A DNA stretch of 64,000 bases from Sphingomonas sp. A2-49 (GCF_025548555.1 NZ_JAJLPA010000002.1:62001-126000), one strand, 5' to 3'. Positions 1 to 9,614 are shown, numbered from the stretch's first letter. Program-made: numbers and translations. Notes: generated by a model from the letters alone, not told the origin.

Positions 1-99
1 GACGAAGCAGCGCCATCCCGATTTCTCGGCTTCCCACAGCGGGTCTTCCCGCGTGGGAGCGAGCAGGTCCATGAGGTCGACGCGCGTGGCGGCGTTCAT
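1..99 (-). CDS. Hypothetical protein, N-terminal fragment cut by the window edge
   Basis: An open frame starts with ATG at 99 and runs off the left edge (33 codons visible, beginning MNAATRVDLMDLL). Its ATG overlaps the TGA of the PP-loop gene upstream in an ATGA arrangement, so the two are probably translationally coupled in the same minus-strand operon. No family is recognised from this short stretch. It is called a gene because of the overlap and uninterrupted frame, not because of similarity. Confidence 0.5.
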   Translation of the reverse strand, partial: MNAATRVDLMDLLAPTREDPLWEAEKSGWRCFV

Positions 100-1067
100 G
101 GGGGGCCTGCATGATCGCCGAGCGCGCCGGCAGGGAGCGTCCAGCGATCCGCCAGGATCGAGAGACGCCAGACCGGATCATCGGCTTGCGCCAATTCGTC
201 GGGATGGAGCGTCGCAGCCGGGAACGCGGTGCCGCGATCAGCGAGCTGCGTGACGGTGAGCGATCGATGGATGGTCTTCCCGCTCGCGGCTTCGCGAGCC
301 GCGACCCGTCGGAAGGCGGCAGGGAAGACGAGCCGAAGCGTCGCCCATTGGTCGGGCGAGCCGAAGATGCAGGCTCGGCAGGACAGGCGGCCCCAACCCA
401 GGACGTAGGCCGGGTGGGGACGGATCCGCGCTTGCGCGATCGCGTCCCAGATCAGGCGCTCGGTCCAGTCATGGACCGGGCGCCAATGATCGACCGCACG
501 CGCGAGGGTAGATGTGCGATGCGGCTCGAGCGTCGCATAGCGCGCACGCGAGGGACTTTCCTCGGCGCGCTCGCCGGTGATGACGAGCGTGCGGCCGTCG
601 AGGAAGCGCGGCTGATTCCGGATCGCGGCCGCGAGCACGTCGATCTTCAGCGCGGGGCTGCACCAGCGCACCCGAAGATCGGGAGAGGTCTGGGGAAAGA
701 TCCCTCGCGTGCCGGCTGGGCCGTTGCCCCCGGCACGGCCGATGCCGGTCGGCGTCTCGAACGCGATCGGCGCGGTCGGCGCGTCGTCGCGCGCCAGCTC
801 GCGCGCGAAGCCGCCCTCGCGCCACGAGACGTAGAGCGCGATGCCGAAATGGTCGGCGATCGCGCGGACATAGGCAGGCGTGCACGGCCAATCCATGAAG
901 GTCGGGCCTTGGCCATCGACATCATGATGGTGCAGCTCGATCGCGTGCGCCGGCACGCCGCGGCTGAGGAGGTGGAGCAGGGCGGCAAGGCTGTCCTTGC
1001 CGCCACTGAATGCCACGATGAAGCGCCGGTAGGCGCCGAGGTCGGGGAGGGCGGCCGGAGCGGTCAT
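96..1067 (-). CDS. PP-loop ATPase / phosphoadenosine phosphosulfate reductase-like protein
   Basis: A 323-residue protein with the PP-loop SGGKDS at residues 21-26, which binds ATP in adenine nucleotide alpha-hydrolases, and a later RWCSPALK segment typical of PAPS reductase and DndC-like enzymes. A CxxC pair lies near the C-terminus (CRACIFG), suggesting a metal or Fe-S site. Plasmid-borne relatives are usually annotated as PAPS reductase family. Genuine sulfate assimilation is unlikely because no cys genes are nearby. A sulfur-transfer or nucleic-acid modification role is possible but inferred. The start overlaps the stop of the ArdC gene by 4 bp, so the genes are coupled. Confidence 0.75.
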   Translation of the reverse strand: MTAPAALPDLGAYRRFIVAFSGGKDSLAALLHLLSRGVPAHAIELHHHDVDGQGPTFMDWPCTPAYVRAIADHFGIALYVSWREGGFARELARDDAPTAPIAFETPTGIGRAGGNGPAGTRGIFPQTSPDLRVRWCSPALKIDVLAAAIRNQPRFLDGRTLVITGERAEESPSRARYATLEPHRTSTLARAVDHWRPVHDWTERLIWDAIAQARIRPHPAYVLGWGRLSCRACIFGSPDQWATLRLVFPAAFRRVAAREAASGKTIHRSLTVTQLADRGTAFPAATLHPDELAQADDPVWRLSILADRWTLPAGALGDHAGPP

Positions 1068-1987
1068 GCTGCTTCACGGATCTGTTCCTCGGGTTCGGCC
1101 AAGGCGTCGAGGCCGGTTGCGCGGAGCAGATAGCCGGCTGCCGCTTCTGCTTTCGCCGCGGCGGTCATGATCGCGCGGCTGTCCTTGCGCAGCACCTTCA
1201 ACCACGAGCCGATATAGGCGGCGTGGTCGTCCATATGCGACGTCGGCAGACCAAGATCGGCACCGAGCAGCGCTGAGGTCATCTCGGCGCAAAGCTCCTC
1301 GAACGCGTAGGAGTCGTCGCCGAACCGCTTGCCGAACGTGCGATCGAGCCGGTCGGGATGGCCGGTCCAGTGGCCAGCCTCATGGGCAAGCGTGGCGGCG
1401 TGGTAGGCGCGGGTCGAGAATAGCTCGACGGGCGGCATGGTGATGGTGTCGGCGGTGCGGTCGTAGAACGCGCGATCGCCGCGCGTGTGGACCGTAGCCG
1501 GCAGCGCATCGAGGAAGCGCTGCGCGCGCTCGGGGAGCGCATCGGCCGGGGGCACGATGCTGACAGGGCTCGGGTAGAAGTCAGGAGACAGCCCGTCGAT
1601 CTGGTCGCAATTAAACACGGCGTAGGAGCGCAGCACGCGCCGCATCTCGTCGGTCGTGTCGCCGGTGACGACGGATTCGACGGTCTTGCTGTAGGATTTG
1701 TAGAAGATCGCGATCTGCGAGCGCTCGCCCTCGCGGACCTGGCCGCCAAGGGCCTGCGCCTGTTTGTACGTCATCCAGGTGCGCGAGTTGTAGCCCGCGC
1801 CCTCGGCACACAGCCACAGCCAGAAGCAGTTGATGCCCTTATAGGGGTCGCCGGTCGCGCGCAGCGGACGGCCGCCAAGGCCGGGACGCCATGGCTTGAC
1901 CCAGGGACGCACCCCGGATTCGAGCTTATCGATGATCGTGTTGGTGATGATGTCGGCAGGCGAGGGCTTGTCGGTGGTCTGTGCCAC
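1064..1987 (-). CDS. ardC: ArdC-like antirestriction protein with zincin-like metallopeptidase domain
   Basis: A 307-residue protein. The N-terminal half (DIITNTIIDKLESGVRPW, then the region with WMTYKQAQALGG) matches the ArdC ssDNA-binding domain. The C-terminal half carries HEAGH followed by a downstream His (HEAGHWTGH), the zinc site of zincin-like peptidases. ArdC proteins protect incoming plasmid DNA from host restriction during conjugation. The GTG start at 1987 is preferred over an upstream ATG at 2029 because AGGAG lies just upstream of it. The 3' end overlaps the PP-loop gene by 4 bp. Confidence 0.85.
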   Translation of the reverse strand: MAQTTDKPSPADIITNTIIDKLESGVRPWVKPWRPGLGGRPLRATGDPYKGINCFWLWLCAEGAGYNSRTWMTYKQAQALGGQVREGERSQIAIFYKSYSKTVESVVTGDTTDEMRRVLRSYAVFNCDQIDGLSPDFYPSPVSIVPPADALPERAQRFLDALPATVHTRGDRAFYDRTADTITMPPVELFSTRAYHAATLAHEAGHWTGHPDRLDRTFGKRFGDDSYAFEELCAEMTSALLGADLGLPTSHMDDHAAYIGSWLKVLRKDSRAIMTAAAKAEAAAGYLLRATGLDALAEPEEQIREAA

Positions 1988-2060
1988 GATCGTTCTCCTG
2001 ATTGGGTTGAGGCAAACCCGCGTGAGCATCCTCCCCTCTGAAAGGGCGGTGCCGGGTCAC

Positions 2061-2099
2061 AAAAAGAGGGGCGACACTTTGCGCGAAGAGTGCCGCCCC
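2061..2099 (-). terminator. Rho-independent terminator downstream of the ParB-like gene
   Basis: On the minus strand an imperfect GC-rich stem (about 11 bp arms at 2089-2099 and 2067-2077, one mismatch) is followed by TCTTTTT. It lies between the stop of the ParB-like gene and the ArdC gene, so it probably separates the two transcription units. Confidence 0.7.
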
Positions 2100-2128
2100 A
2101 AGGGTGCCTCGAAATGTGCAAGCCGGCG

Positions 2129-4192
2129 TCAGGCCGCTTGGCTGAAGTCCTCCTCTTCCTTGTGATCGATCACTGCGTCGTCACCGGTGTCGAGGTCGGT
2201 ATCCTCGTCCTCGTCCGGATCGGTGCCCGTCTCGTCATCGGCGAAGCTCGAGCGTAGCGGCATGCGTGCCGCCTTCTCTTGTGCCTCGAAGCGCATGGCT
2301 TCCGGCAACCAGGCCGTCGCCTTCTCGCGGATCTCCGCTTCGACGATGCCCTGGCCGTTGCACAGCGAGGCACAGGTGCCGGCAAGGTCGCCCTTCTTGG
2401 CGTCCTTGTAGCGGCCGCGCAGGATCGGGCCTCCAATCTCCTCGAGCGCGTCGAGCATGACGGTCTTCTTGACCCGACCGAAGAAGTTCTCGGCCGTCGG
2501 GCGCCACCAATTCTCGACCTGGATGTCGAGGAGGCGACCGAGATGGTCGTGGAAGCCGTTGCTCCGATAGCCCCCGGCGACGTTGAGCGTCGGTTCGAGA
2601 GTTCGTGCTATCGAGTATGCAACCCAAGCGCCCCGGGCCTCATCATCGAGCGACCGGAAGGCGTCGAAGCGGGCGGTCATGGTCGGCAGACCCGCCCAGC
2701 TCGTGTCGAGCCGCTGGCGCTGGTCGTCGATCGTCTGCGACGCCATCGATCCCTCGTCGCGGAACCCGAAGATCGGGAAGCCCGCGGCGCTCGACTTCAA
2801 GGTCGAGTGGTTCGGGATGTGCGCCTGCTCGAACACCACGTTCTGCGCCATCAGGAAGATGGTCAGGTCGAGTGCCATAGCCGGGTCGCTGGCGACGTGG
2901 GCGGCGAGGATCTGGCGGCGCTGCGTCGCAAGTTCATCGATCAGCGTGGCGCTGAGCTTCGGACCCTGCTCGCCGTCACCGGCATCGCCGTCCCCGGTTG
3001 CGCCGCCCGACTCCTTGGGCGGGGCGTTCGGATCCACGACCGGCTTTTCGCTAAAGAGGCGGGTGTGGACGCGGGGTTCGCCGTCACCCCCGATATAGAC
3101 GAACGTCCCGATCTGGCTTTTAAGCGCCGGATCGATCTCGTGACGGGCGTCCTCGATCGTCTCCAGCTCGCGCTCGATCGCCTCGATACGCGCGTTCGCC
3201 GCCTCGGCTTCGGCGCTGCCGTCGGGCAGTTCCTGCTCAAGCTGGTCGATCAGCGCGTCGTTCTCGGCCGACAGGACCTCGACACGCACGGTCTCGTCCT
3301 CGGTGAGGGCGCGGGCTGGGGCGTGATACTCGTGAAGCTGGCGCTCCAGGTCGTAGGGGACGTGCGTCGCCGCAATTGGCGTGACGAACGCGAGGCCCTG
3401 GTCTCGCGCCAGTTCGGCCGCTGCGGCTTCGAGTTTCGAGGCGGCGAGCGTCTCGATCAGGTCGACGTCGATCCAGTTCTCATCGCCCTCCGTGGCGAAC
3501 AGGTCGCCCTCGATGCGACCGCCAGCGGCGACATAGGCTTCGCGACCAACGAAGCGGGCCTTGGCGTCGTTCGCCTTGACGGTGCCGTTTAGAATGGCGC
3601 GACGGATGTTGTCGGGGTTGTCGCCGTAGTAGGACGATTTCATCTGGGCGAACACGCGCGTCTGGCGATCGACGTCTGTGGTGACGGCGTAAGCCTGCGC
3701 AACACCGAGCGTGATCTCGCCGGCAGCGAGCGCTTCGAAGACGCATGGTGCCAGTTCAGCGAGGCGGACGCGCTGCTCGACGAACCGGGTAGTCACGCCC
3801 TGCCGCTTGGCAACGTCCTCGGCGGTCATGCCCTTCTGGATCAGGAAATTGAACGCGGTGCATTCGTCGGCCGGGTTCATCGGCACCCGCTGGAAGTTCT
3901 CGGTGAGGCTTGCCTCGATCGCGTTGTCGTCGTCGCTCAGCACGAGAACCGGGACGGTGTGGTCAGCGGGGAGGGTGCCCTGCTCGATCAGGAGCTGGAG
4001 CGCGCGCAAGCGCCGACCGCCCGCCTTCACCGTGAACGTACCCGCCTTCTTGAGCGGAGTGACGATAAGGTTCTGCAACAGCCCCTGGGCTGCTATGTTC
4101 GCGGCGAGGGTGTCGATCCCTGCATCACGGTTGGATTTACGCACATTGTCCTTCGACAGCGACAGGTTCTTGACCTTCACGGACTGGATCAT
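2129..4192 (-). CDS. Large ParB/RepB/Spo0J-family protein
   Basis: A 687-residue protein, more than twice the usual ParB length. The N-terminal ParB/sulfiredoxin-like fold shows GGRRLRAL at 58-65 and ENFQR at 98-102. A KorB-type helix-turn-helix follows at about 121-145 (MTAEDVAKRQGVTTRFVEQR). The long C-terminal part is acidic and ends in a Glu/Asp-rich tail. No parA-like gene lies beside it, so a role in segregation is uncertain. Large ParB-like proteins of this kind accompany ArdC and strawberry-notch genes on plasmids, and a DNA-binding accessory or regulatory role is also possible. Confidence 0.75.
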   Translation of the reverse strand: MIQSVKVKNLSLSKDNVRKSNRDAGIDTLAANIAAQGLLQNLIVTPLKKAGTFTVKAGGRRLRALQLLIEQGTLPADHTVPVLVLSDDDNAIEASLTENFQRVPMNPADECTAFNFLIQKGMTAEDVAKRQGVTTRFVEQRVRLAELAPCVFEALAAGEITLGVAQAYAVTTDVDRQTRVFAQMKSSYYGDNPDNIRRAILNGTVKANDAKARFVGREAYVAAGGRIEGDLFATEGDENWIDVDLIETLAASKLEAAAAELARDQGLAFVTPIAATHVPYDLERQLHEYHAPARALTEDETVRVEVLSAENDALIDQLEQELPDGSAEAEAANARIEAIERELETIEDARHEIDPALKSQIGTFVYIGGDGEPRVHTRLFSEKPVVDPNAPPKESGGATGDGDAGDGEQGPKLSATLIDELATQRRQILAAHVASDPAMALDLTIFLMAQNVVFEQAHIPNHSTLKSSAAGFPIFGFRDEGSMASQTIDDQRQRLDTSWAGLPTMTARFDAFRSLDDEARGAWVAYSIARTLEPTLNVAGGYRSNGFHDHLGRLLDIQVENWWRPTAENFFGRVKKTVMLDALEEIGGPILRGRYKDAKKGDLAGTCASLCNGQGIVEAEIREKATAWLPEAMRFEAQEKAARMPLRSSFADDETGTDPDEDEDTDLDTGDDAVIDHKEEEDFSQAA

Positions 4193-4259
4193 CGGTCGTC
4201 TCCGTTTGGAAATAGCGCGCCGCGTGCCGCGGTCACGCGAGCCTGGTCCTCCAAGCTCA

Positions 4260-4286
4260 CAAAGCCGAAGGCTCCCTCCCCTCCCT
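4260..4286 (-). promoter_or_regulatory. 5' leader hairpin (TTCG loop) of the ParB-like gene
   Basis: On the minus strand the leader reads GAGGGGAGGGAGCCTTCGGCTT, cut here into GAGGGGAGGG and AGCCTTCGGCT. The second part forms a 4-bp stem capped by a TTCG loop. Almost the same block occurs in the leader of the strawberry-notch gene at 8582-8606. The shared position, 70-90 nt before each start codon, suggests a common leader element. Confidence 0.4.
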
Positions 4287-4316
4287 TTGGTGAGTGGAGA
4301 GAGAGTTCTGTTCGGG

Positions 4317-7300
4317 TCAGGCGGTGACGCGGTCGATCACGGTCGCGGCCGTCGCGACGGGCACGAACATGCGCGTCTTGTGCTGGATGATCTCGGTGAA
4401 GCATCCGGCTGCCTTCAGCTCGGCCAACCGCGTGTGCGGCCAGTCGAGCAGTTCGAGGCGCTGCTGGCCGGCGACCAGGCTGCGCTTCAGCCGGTACGCA
4501 CCAAGCGCGGTGATCTCAGCCGTCCCCATGACGTGCTTGGCGGTCTCGGCACCCGACACCTTCATGGTCGCGGCGATGCCGAAGGCGTCCGCGAGCCTGG
4601 TCACGAGCGGCGCAGGGACGATGCGGCCGAGGAAGGACTGGCCGTCATCGGTGTTGAGACGCCAGACCTGGACGTGATCGTCGGGCAGGCGGTCCCAGAC
4701 CGGCAGGAGCAGGCCGGTGACGAGGTAGAGCGTATTGGTGCGGGTTTTGCCCGACATCTCCTCGACCTCGGCCTGCCAGAGCGCGGAAAACTCCGCCTCG
4801 CTCGCATCTTCCCACATCGTTTCGAGAAGAAGATCCTGCCGCATCCGTTCGGTGCGCGTCGGGCGGACCAGCTCGTAGCGGCGCACGATCTCGCCATCGT
4901 CGTCGGTGAGCGAGTAGGTGCTGCACCGGATCGCGGCCTTGCCCGACTTGCGGTTGACGATCGGACGAGCGTCGTCGCCGAGGATCCGCATAGCGCGATC
5001 GAGCGCGAGCGGCTTGTAGCGTTCCTCGGTCTCCAAGCGGAGGATCTCGGTCTCGGCGCCGCTGGTCTGGTCGCGCCGGATGACGGTGCGATCAAGGATC
5101 GTGATGCGCTCGGCGTTGATGCTCTCGACGCCGAGATCGAGCGTGCCGGCCTCCTTGGCCGCCTCGATCCGCGCCTCGATCAAGCCGAGATACTCGTCGA
5201 AGATCGCGTTCTGCATGGCGATGCGCAGCGCGAGGATGCGATTGAGCCAGCGCTGGATCGGGGGCATCTCCTCCTTGAGCCCGCCACCTTCGCCCTCCAG
5301 CTCGAGGCCGGTCAGTTTCTGAAACTCGTCCAGTGTGGTGGAGCGCAGCTTGCCATTGGCGAGCAGGCGAAACCACTGTTCGAGCGACTCCTTGGCATAG
5401 TCGCTTTCGAGGTTGTCGCGCGGGTCGAACAGGCCCTGACCGCCAGTCTGGCGCTGGCCGCGGGTGAGCGCGCCCAGGCTGTCGAGCCGGCGCGCGATCG
5501 TCGAGATGAAGCGACGTTCGCCCCGGCAGTCCGTCGACACCGGCCGAAATAGCGGCGCGGTCGCCTGATGCGTCCGGTGCGTGCGACCGAGGCCCTGGAT
5601 GGCGGCGTCAGCACGCCAGCCCGGCTCGAGGAGGTAATGATTGCGGCGCGATTGGTTTTCGCACGTCAGACTCGCATGATAGCTGCGGCCGGTGCCGCCA
5701 GCGTCGGAGAAGATCAGGACCTTCTTGGCGCCGCGCATGAAGGCGTCGGTCTCGGCGAGATTGGTGCGGGGCGAGCGGCTTTCGACGCGCTGGCGGCCGT
5801 GGGTGTCCATGATGACGCGCCGGCTGCGCCCCGTCACCTCGGCAACCGCGTCGGTGCCGAAATGCCCGATAATGTGATCGAGCGCGGATCCGACGATCGG
5901 CAGCGCGCAGAGCTGCTCGAGGAGATTGTCGCGCATCTCCAGCGCCTCCTGGCTGAAGACGGGGCGGCCGTCCTCGTCCGACATCGGTTCGGAGCGGGTC
6001 TTGCCGGTTTCGTCGACAAAGGTTTTCATCTGGCGAACCGGGAAGGCCGCGGTCAGATACGACATGAGAAACTCGCGGGGCGACAATTCGATGTCGAGGT
6101 TCGCGCGTTCTTCCACCGTAAGGGCCGCCAGTGCCCGGTTGAGCATGGCCTCGGACGTCGAGACGAGCTGGATCACGACGCTCTCGCCGCGCGCGAGATC
6201 GGCGCGGATCGCGGGCACGAGTGAGGGCAGCTTCATGCCGATCAGGAGTTGGCAGAAGAACCGCTGCTTGGTGGACTCGAAGATCGACAACGCAGCGGCC
6301 TTGGCGCCGCTGTTATAGGTGTCGTTCGAGAAGCTGTCCGTCACGCGGGTCGCGTCGAGGGCCGCGCGAAGGTTGCTGTGGATGATCGCCCAGGCGTCGG
6401 CGTAGGCGTCGTACACCTCGATCTGGTCGACGGTCAGCTTGTGTTCGAGGATGTCGTACTCGACGCCGGCGAAGCTCAACGCACGCGAGACGTAGAGCCC
6501 CTGCATTTTCAGGTCGCGCGCGATCAGCTCCAGCGCGGCGATCCCGCCCCGGCGCAGGGAGTCGACGAAGGTCCGGCGATCGGCGAACGCCGTGCCCGGA
6601 CCCCACAGGCCAAGCCGCGTGGCATAGGCCAGATTGTTGACGTCGGATGCGCCGGTCGCGGACACATAGAGGACGCGGGCGCGGGGCAGGAGGTTCTGAA
6701 GACGGACGCCGGCGATGCCCTGGTCGGAGCCCTGTTTGGTGCCGAAGCTACCTTCGCCGCCTGCGACACCGGCCATCTCGTGCGCCTCATCGAACACGAT
6801 CATGCCGTCATAGTCGTCGCCGACCCATTCGAGGATCTGCTGGAGCCGGGTTCCCTTGTCGCCGCGATTGGAGCGCAGCGTCGCATAGGTGAGGAACAGC
6901 ACGCCCTCGGCCGCACCTACGGGCGTGCCGAGTTTCCACTGGTTGAGATGCTGGATGTCGAGCGCGAGACCGCCAACGGCGGTCCAATCGCGACGCGCAT
7001 CTTCGAGCAGCGTCTCGGTCTTGGAGACCCAGATGTGCTTGCGGCGACCGCGCAGCCACTGGTCGAGGATGATCGCAGCGACCTGGCGGCCCTTGCCGGC
7101 GCCGGTGCCGTCACCGAGGAAGAAGCCGGTCCGGTACGGACGGCCATCCTCGAATGGTGCGATCGAGAGACCTTCCTCGACAGGTTTGAACAGGCCGGGA
7201 ATGTTGCGCTCGAAGGCGTCGCCGGCATAGATCAGCGTCTCAAGCTGCGCGTCGGAGAGCGTCTTCGCATCGACGACCGCGTGCGAAAGCGTGGGGACGT

Positions 7301-8537
7301 AGGTCGGCCGTGGCGCGGTGATCGAGCCCATGGCGATCGATTCCACCAGCGCGGTTGGATGCGCGGATGCGCAGCCGATAGCGATGCGGCTTGGCCGATA
7401 GGGCAGGTACACACCGACAGACTCGCCGGTCGGCAGTGGCTCGGCGAACACGGTGTAATCGATCGGGGTCGCGGTCAGCGACCTCGCGGCTTTTGCGGGT
7501 GGTGCGCTCAGGCGCGGTTTTCTCGCCAAGCCGCCAAGAAGCGAGCTGTGCCCGCTGGGGCGGGCGGGCAGCGACGCGGTGCGCGGAACAGGCGCGGACA
7601 CAGGCGGAGCGGTCTTGGCGGTGATCGCCGCGAGCGCATCGGCGAGCGTCGCGCAGCGGATCAGCTCGGCAGGGGTGCCGGTCGCCTTTTCCAGCACCAT
7701 GATCTTCAAGGGTTGGCTGGTGCCATGCTTCGCATAGGCATTCGCCGGCAATTCGAGGTGCAGCGTGACCGTGCAACCCTCGGTCGCCTTCGCCCAGGCG
7801 CGGCTCGAGGTATCGGTGCGGTCGGGCAGGATGGCGGCGCAGCGGCCTCCGGTGCCGAGACGCATCAAGGCGGCGCGAAGATGCCGGAACGCTGCTTGTC
7901 GGTCGGCGTGGCGACCGATGCTGCGCGAGAAAGGCGGATTGATAAGAACGGCCGTAGGCCGAATGCTCGGCGCCAGCAGGTCATGAATCAGCTCGGCGTC
8001 GTGCCGCGTAACGGCAACCCCGGGGAAGGCGGCGCCAAGCATCTCGGCGCGAGCCGGATCGATCTCGTTAAGGACCAGGCGAGCACCGGCGCGGGAAGCG
8101 AAAGCAGCGAGGAGACCAGTGCCGGCAGATGGCTCGAGCACCAGGTCAGTGGGGGCTATGCGCGCAGCGAGCGCCGCGAGGTACGCGATCGGCGCCGGTG
8201 TCGAGAATTGCTGGAGCTCGATCTGCTCTTCGCTGCGAACAGTGTGGGTCGGCAGATTGGCGACCAGTTCGGTAAGCGCCGCGAAACAAGCGCCGGGATC
8301 GGCGGGAAGGTCTGCTTTTGCGAGGTATATGACCTCGGCGAGCTCGAGCATGTCGTAGGCGTCGCGGAGCGACCAGCGACCATCTGCAGACGAAGCGCCA
8401 TAGGCTTGCTCCATGACCCACAGTAGCGTGTCGCGTCGGAGCGATCCGTTTCTGCCGATGGTGTCGGCGACCGCCCTGGCGGCGGTGATCGACGGTTCGG
8501 TGAAATCGAGTTCGAGAGCTGCGGTTGAGGTGCGCAT
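4317..8537 (-). CDS. Strawberry-notch family helicase fused to an N-terminal methyltransferase-like domain
   Basis: A 1406-residue protein. Residues about 130-290 resemble an N6-adenine methyltransferase (LEPSAGTGLL at 134-143, NPPF at 200-203). A superfamily 2 helicase core follows, with a Walker A variant GDGTGAGKGR at 475-484, DEAH at 583-586, a motif III SAT, and a C-terminal motif VI-like QGLGRTHR. The GTGAGKGR form and the C-terminal layout match strawberry-notch NTP hydrolases. The protein probably acts on DNA during plasmid transfer or establishment, which is inference. It is the first gene of the minus-strand accessory block. Confidence 0.85.
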   Translation of the reverse strand: MRTSTAALELDFTEPSITAARAVADTIGRNGSLRRDTLLWVMEQAYGASSADGRWSLRDAYDMLELAEVIYLAKADLPADPGACFAALTELVANLPTHTVRSEEQIELQQFSTPAPIAYLAALAARIAPTDLVLEPSAGTGLLAAFASRAGARLVLNEIDPARAEMLGAAFPGVAVTRHDAELIHDLLAPSIRPTAVLINPPFSRSIGRHADRQAAFRHLRAALMRLGTGGRCAAILPDRTDTSSRAWAKATEGCTVTLHLELPANAYAKHGTSQPLKIMVLEKATGTPAELIRCATLADALAAITAKTAPPVSAPVPRTASLPARPSGHSSLLGGLARKPRLSAPPAKAARSLTATPIDYTVFAEPLPTGESVGVYLPYRPSRIAIGCASAHPTALVESIAMGSITAPRPTYVPTLSHAVVDAKTLSDAQLETLIYAGDAFERNIPGLFKPVEEGLSIAPFEDGRPYRTGFFLGDGTGAGKGRQVAAIILDQWLRGRRKHIWVSKTETLLEDARRDWTAVGGLALDIQHLNQWKLGTPVGAAEGVLFLTYATLRSNRGDKGTRLQQILEWVGDDYDGMIVFDEAHEMAGVAGGEGSFGTKQGSDQGIAGVRLQNLLPRARVLYVSATGASDVNNLAYATRLGLWGPGTAFADRRTFVDSLRRGGIAALELIARDLKMQGLYVSRALSFAGVEYDILEHKLTVDQIEVYDAYADAWAIIHSNLRAALDATRVTDSFSNDTYNSGAKAAALSIFESTKQRFFCQLLIGMKLPSLVPAIRADLARGESVVIQLVSTSEAMLNRALAALTVEERANLDIELSPREFLMSYLTAAFPVRQMKTFVDETGKTRSEPMSDEDGRPVFSQEALEMRDNLLEQLCALPIVGSALDHIIGHFGTDAVAEVTGRSRRVIMDTHGRQRVESRSPRTNLAETDAFMRGAKKVLIFSDAGGTGRSYHASLTCENQSRRNHYLLEPGWRADAAIQGLGRTHRTHQATAPLFRPVSTDCRGERRFISTIARRLDSLGALTRGQRQTGGQGLFDPRDNLESDYAKESLEQWFRLLANGKLRSTTLDEFQKLTGLELEGEGGGLKEEMPPIQRWLNRILALRIAMQNAIFDEYLGLIEARIEAAKEAGTLDLGVESINAERITILDRTVIRRDQTSGAETEILRLETEERYKPLALDRAMRILGDDARPIVNRKSGKAAIRCSTYSLTDDDGEIVRRYELVRPTRTERMRQDLLLETMWEDASEAEFSALWQAEVEEMSGKTRTNTLYLVTGLLLPVWDRLPDDHVQVWRLNTDDGQSFLGRIVPAPLVTRLADAFGIAATMKVSGAETAKHVMGTAEITALGAYRLKRSLVAGQQRLELLDWPHTRLAELKAAGCFTEIIQHKTRMFVPVATAATVIDRVTA

Positions 8538-8581
8538 CGAGGGCTTCCTTCTTGTCGCCCGGTGCTCATCACCGGATCAAC

Positions 8582-8606
8582 AAGCCGAAGGCTCCCTCTC
8601 CTCTGA
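8582..8606 (-). promoter_or_regulatory. 5' leader hairpin (TTCG loop) of the strawberry-notch gene
   Basis: This is a second copy of the purine-rich block plus AGCCTTCGGCT hairpin seen at 4260-4286, 45-70 nt upstream of the start codon at 8537. It also lies about 100 bp past the repA stop, so it might help end repA transcription instead. Confidence 0.4.
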
Positions 8607-8711
8607 ACGCCTTGTGCCCGAAGCATCGCTACAGCGAAGCCATCTTCCAATCCCGGTCGGGACGCGTCGGCCGCCGCTAGTCGCGCAGCATGTCAGGCAT
8701 ATGGATCGGTA

Positions 8712-9614
8712 TCAGGCGGCCAACGCGGCTCGACCTCCTGTCAAACGATCCTTGGGCTTCATCACGACGACCGTCTCGGGCTTCCCGACCCGTCGGCCTA
8801 ATTTATCACGCGCAGGGACTTCCGGGACAACTTCCCGCACTTCGATTGAGTAGCTCGGCATTTTATTCTCGGCTGCGATCTTCTTCAGCTGACTTTTCAA
8901 CGTGCGGAGCGGCGACGTTGAGCCGATCTTCGCACCCAGCATTTCCAGAGGCATTTCATATTCTTCATCACGACAGTAGCAGTGCGCCAACTCATAAAGG
9001 CGTCGTTCAATCGAGCCGAGACGGAAATAGTCGTTGTGGTAGTCATAGATACGGCTGTCACGCGAGACCGCGCGGACGAGCCAGTCACAGAGCTGGACGC
9101 GGACCGGCATGAGTTGATCGACGCCGCTCGCCGTTTCGCGAGTGGTCGCCTGCGCTTCCGCGAACCAGGAGAAGAAGCCCTTCGTCCCCACGGTGCCAGT
9201 TTTGATGTTCGTGCGGATCTGCGTGCCCTGCAGACGACCGAGCGCTTCGATGAAGCGATCGTAATCACGCTTCGATGGGCGTCCGACGCCAGTCGCCCGG
9301 AAGAAGTCGTGTGCATTGAAGGTGAAGACGTTCTGTACTTCACCCCCGGTCCGACCAATATGCTGCACCATCAACGACAGGACGTAGATCAGGACTTCTT
9401 TATCCCACATCGTCGCGATACCGCTCGAACTGGGCTTGATCTCGATTTTGACGCCGTCCATCTCGTAGGTCATCGCCTCCATCTGAGGCCGCTTCGCTAA
9501 CGAGAATAGTGGAAAGTCCATGATGCTCTGCTCGCCACGGACTTTGCCGTGCAGCGGGCTGTCGAGATAGTCGAACAGCTTGCCCTGGGTGAGAGTGACT
9601 TCTCGCGAATCCAT
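8712..9614 (-). CDS. repA: Plasmid replication initiator RepA (RPA family)
   Basis: A 300-residue protein resembling RPA-type replication initiators of alphaproteobacterial plasmids. Features include the PLFSLAKRP segment near the N-terminus, FNAHDFFRATG in the middle, and RIYDYHNDYFRLGSIERRLYELA, a helix-rich DNA-binding part. The start at 9614 (MDSREV) has GGGAG 8 nt upstream; a longer form from 9638 is possible. Two inverted copies of the plasmid iteron lie directly upstream, which supports a role as the iteron-binding initiator or autoregulator. Confidence 0.85.
   Translation of the reverse strand: MDSREVTLTQGKLFDYLDSPLHGKVRGEQSIMDFPLFSLAKRPQMEAMTYEMDGVKIEIKPSSSGIATMWDKEVLIYVLSLMVQHIGRTGGEVQNVFTFNAHDFFRATGVGRPSKRDYDRFIEALGRLQGTQIRTNIKTGTVGTKGFFSWFAEAQATTRETASGVDQLMPVRVQLCDWLVRAVSRDSRIYDYHNDYFRLGSIERRLYELAHCYCRDEEYEMPLEMLGAKIGSTSPLRTLKSQLKKIAAENKMPSYSIEVREVVPEVPARDKLGRRVGKPETVVVMKPKDRLTGGRAALAA

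Noticed and set aside
3711..5552. A 613-residue open frame on the plus strand
   Set aside because: It is antisense to two recognised genes and contains no protein motif.
6249..8426. A 725-residue open frame on the plus strand
   Set aside because: It is antisense to the strawberry-notch helicase gene, is rich in Arg and Gly as expected of a GC-rich shadow frame, and shows no domain.
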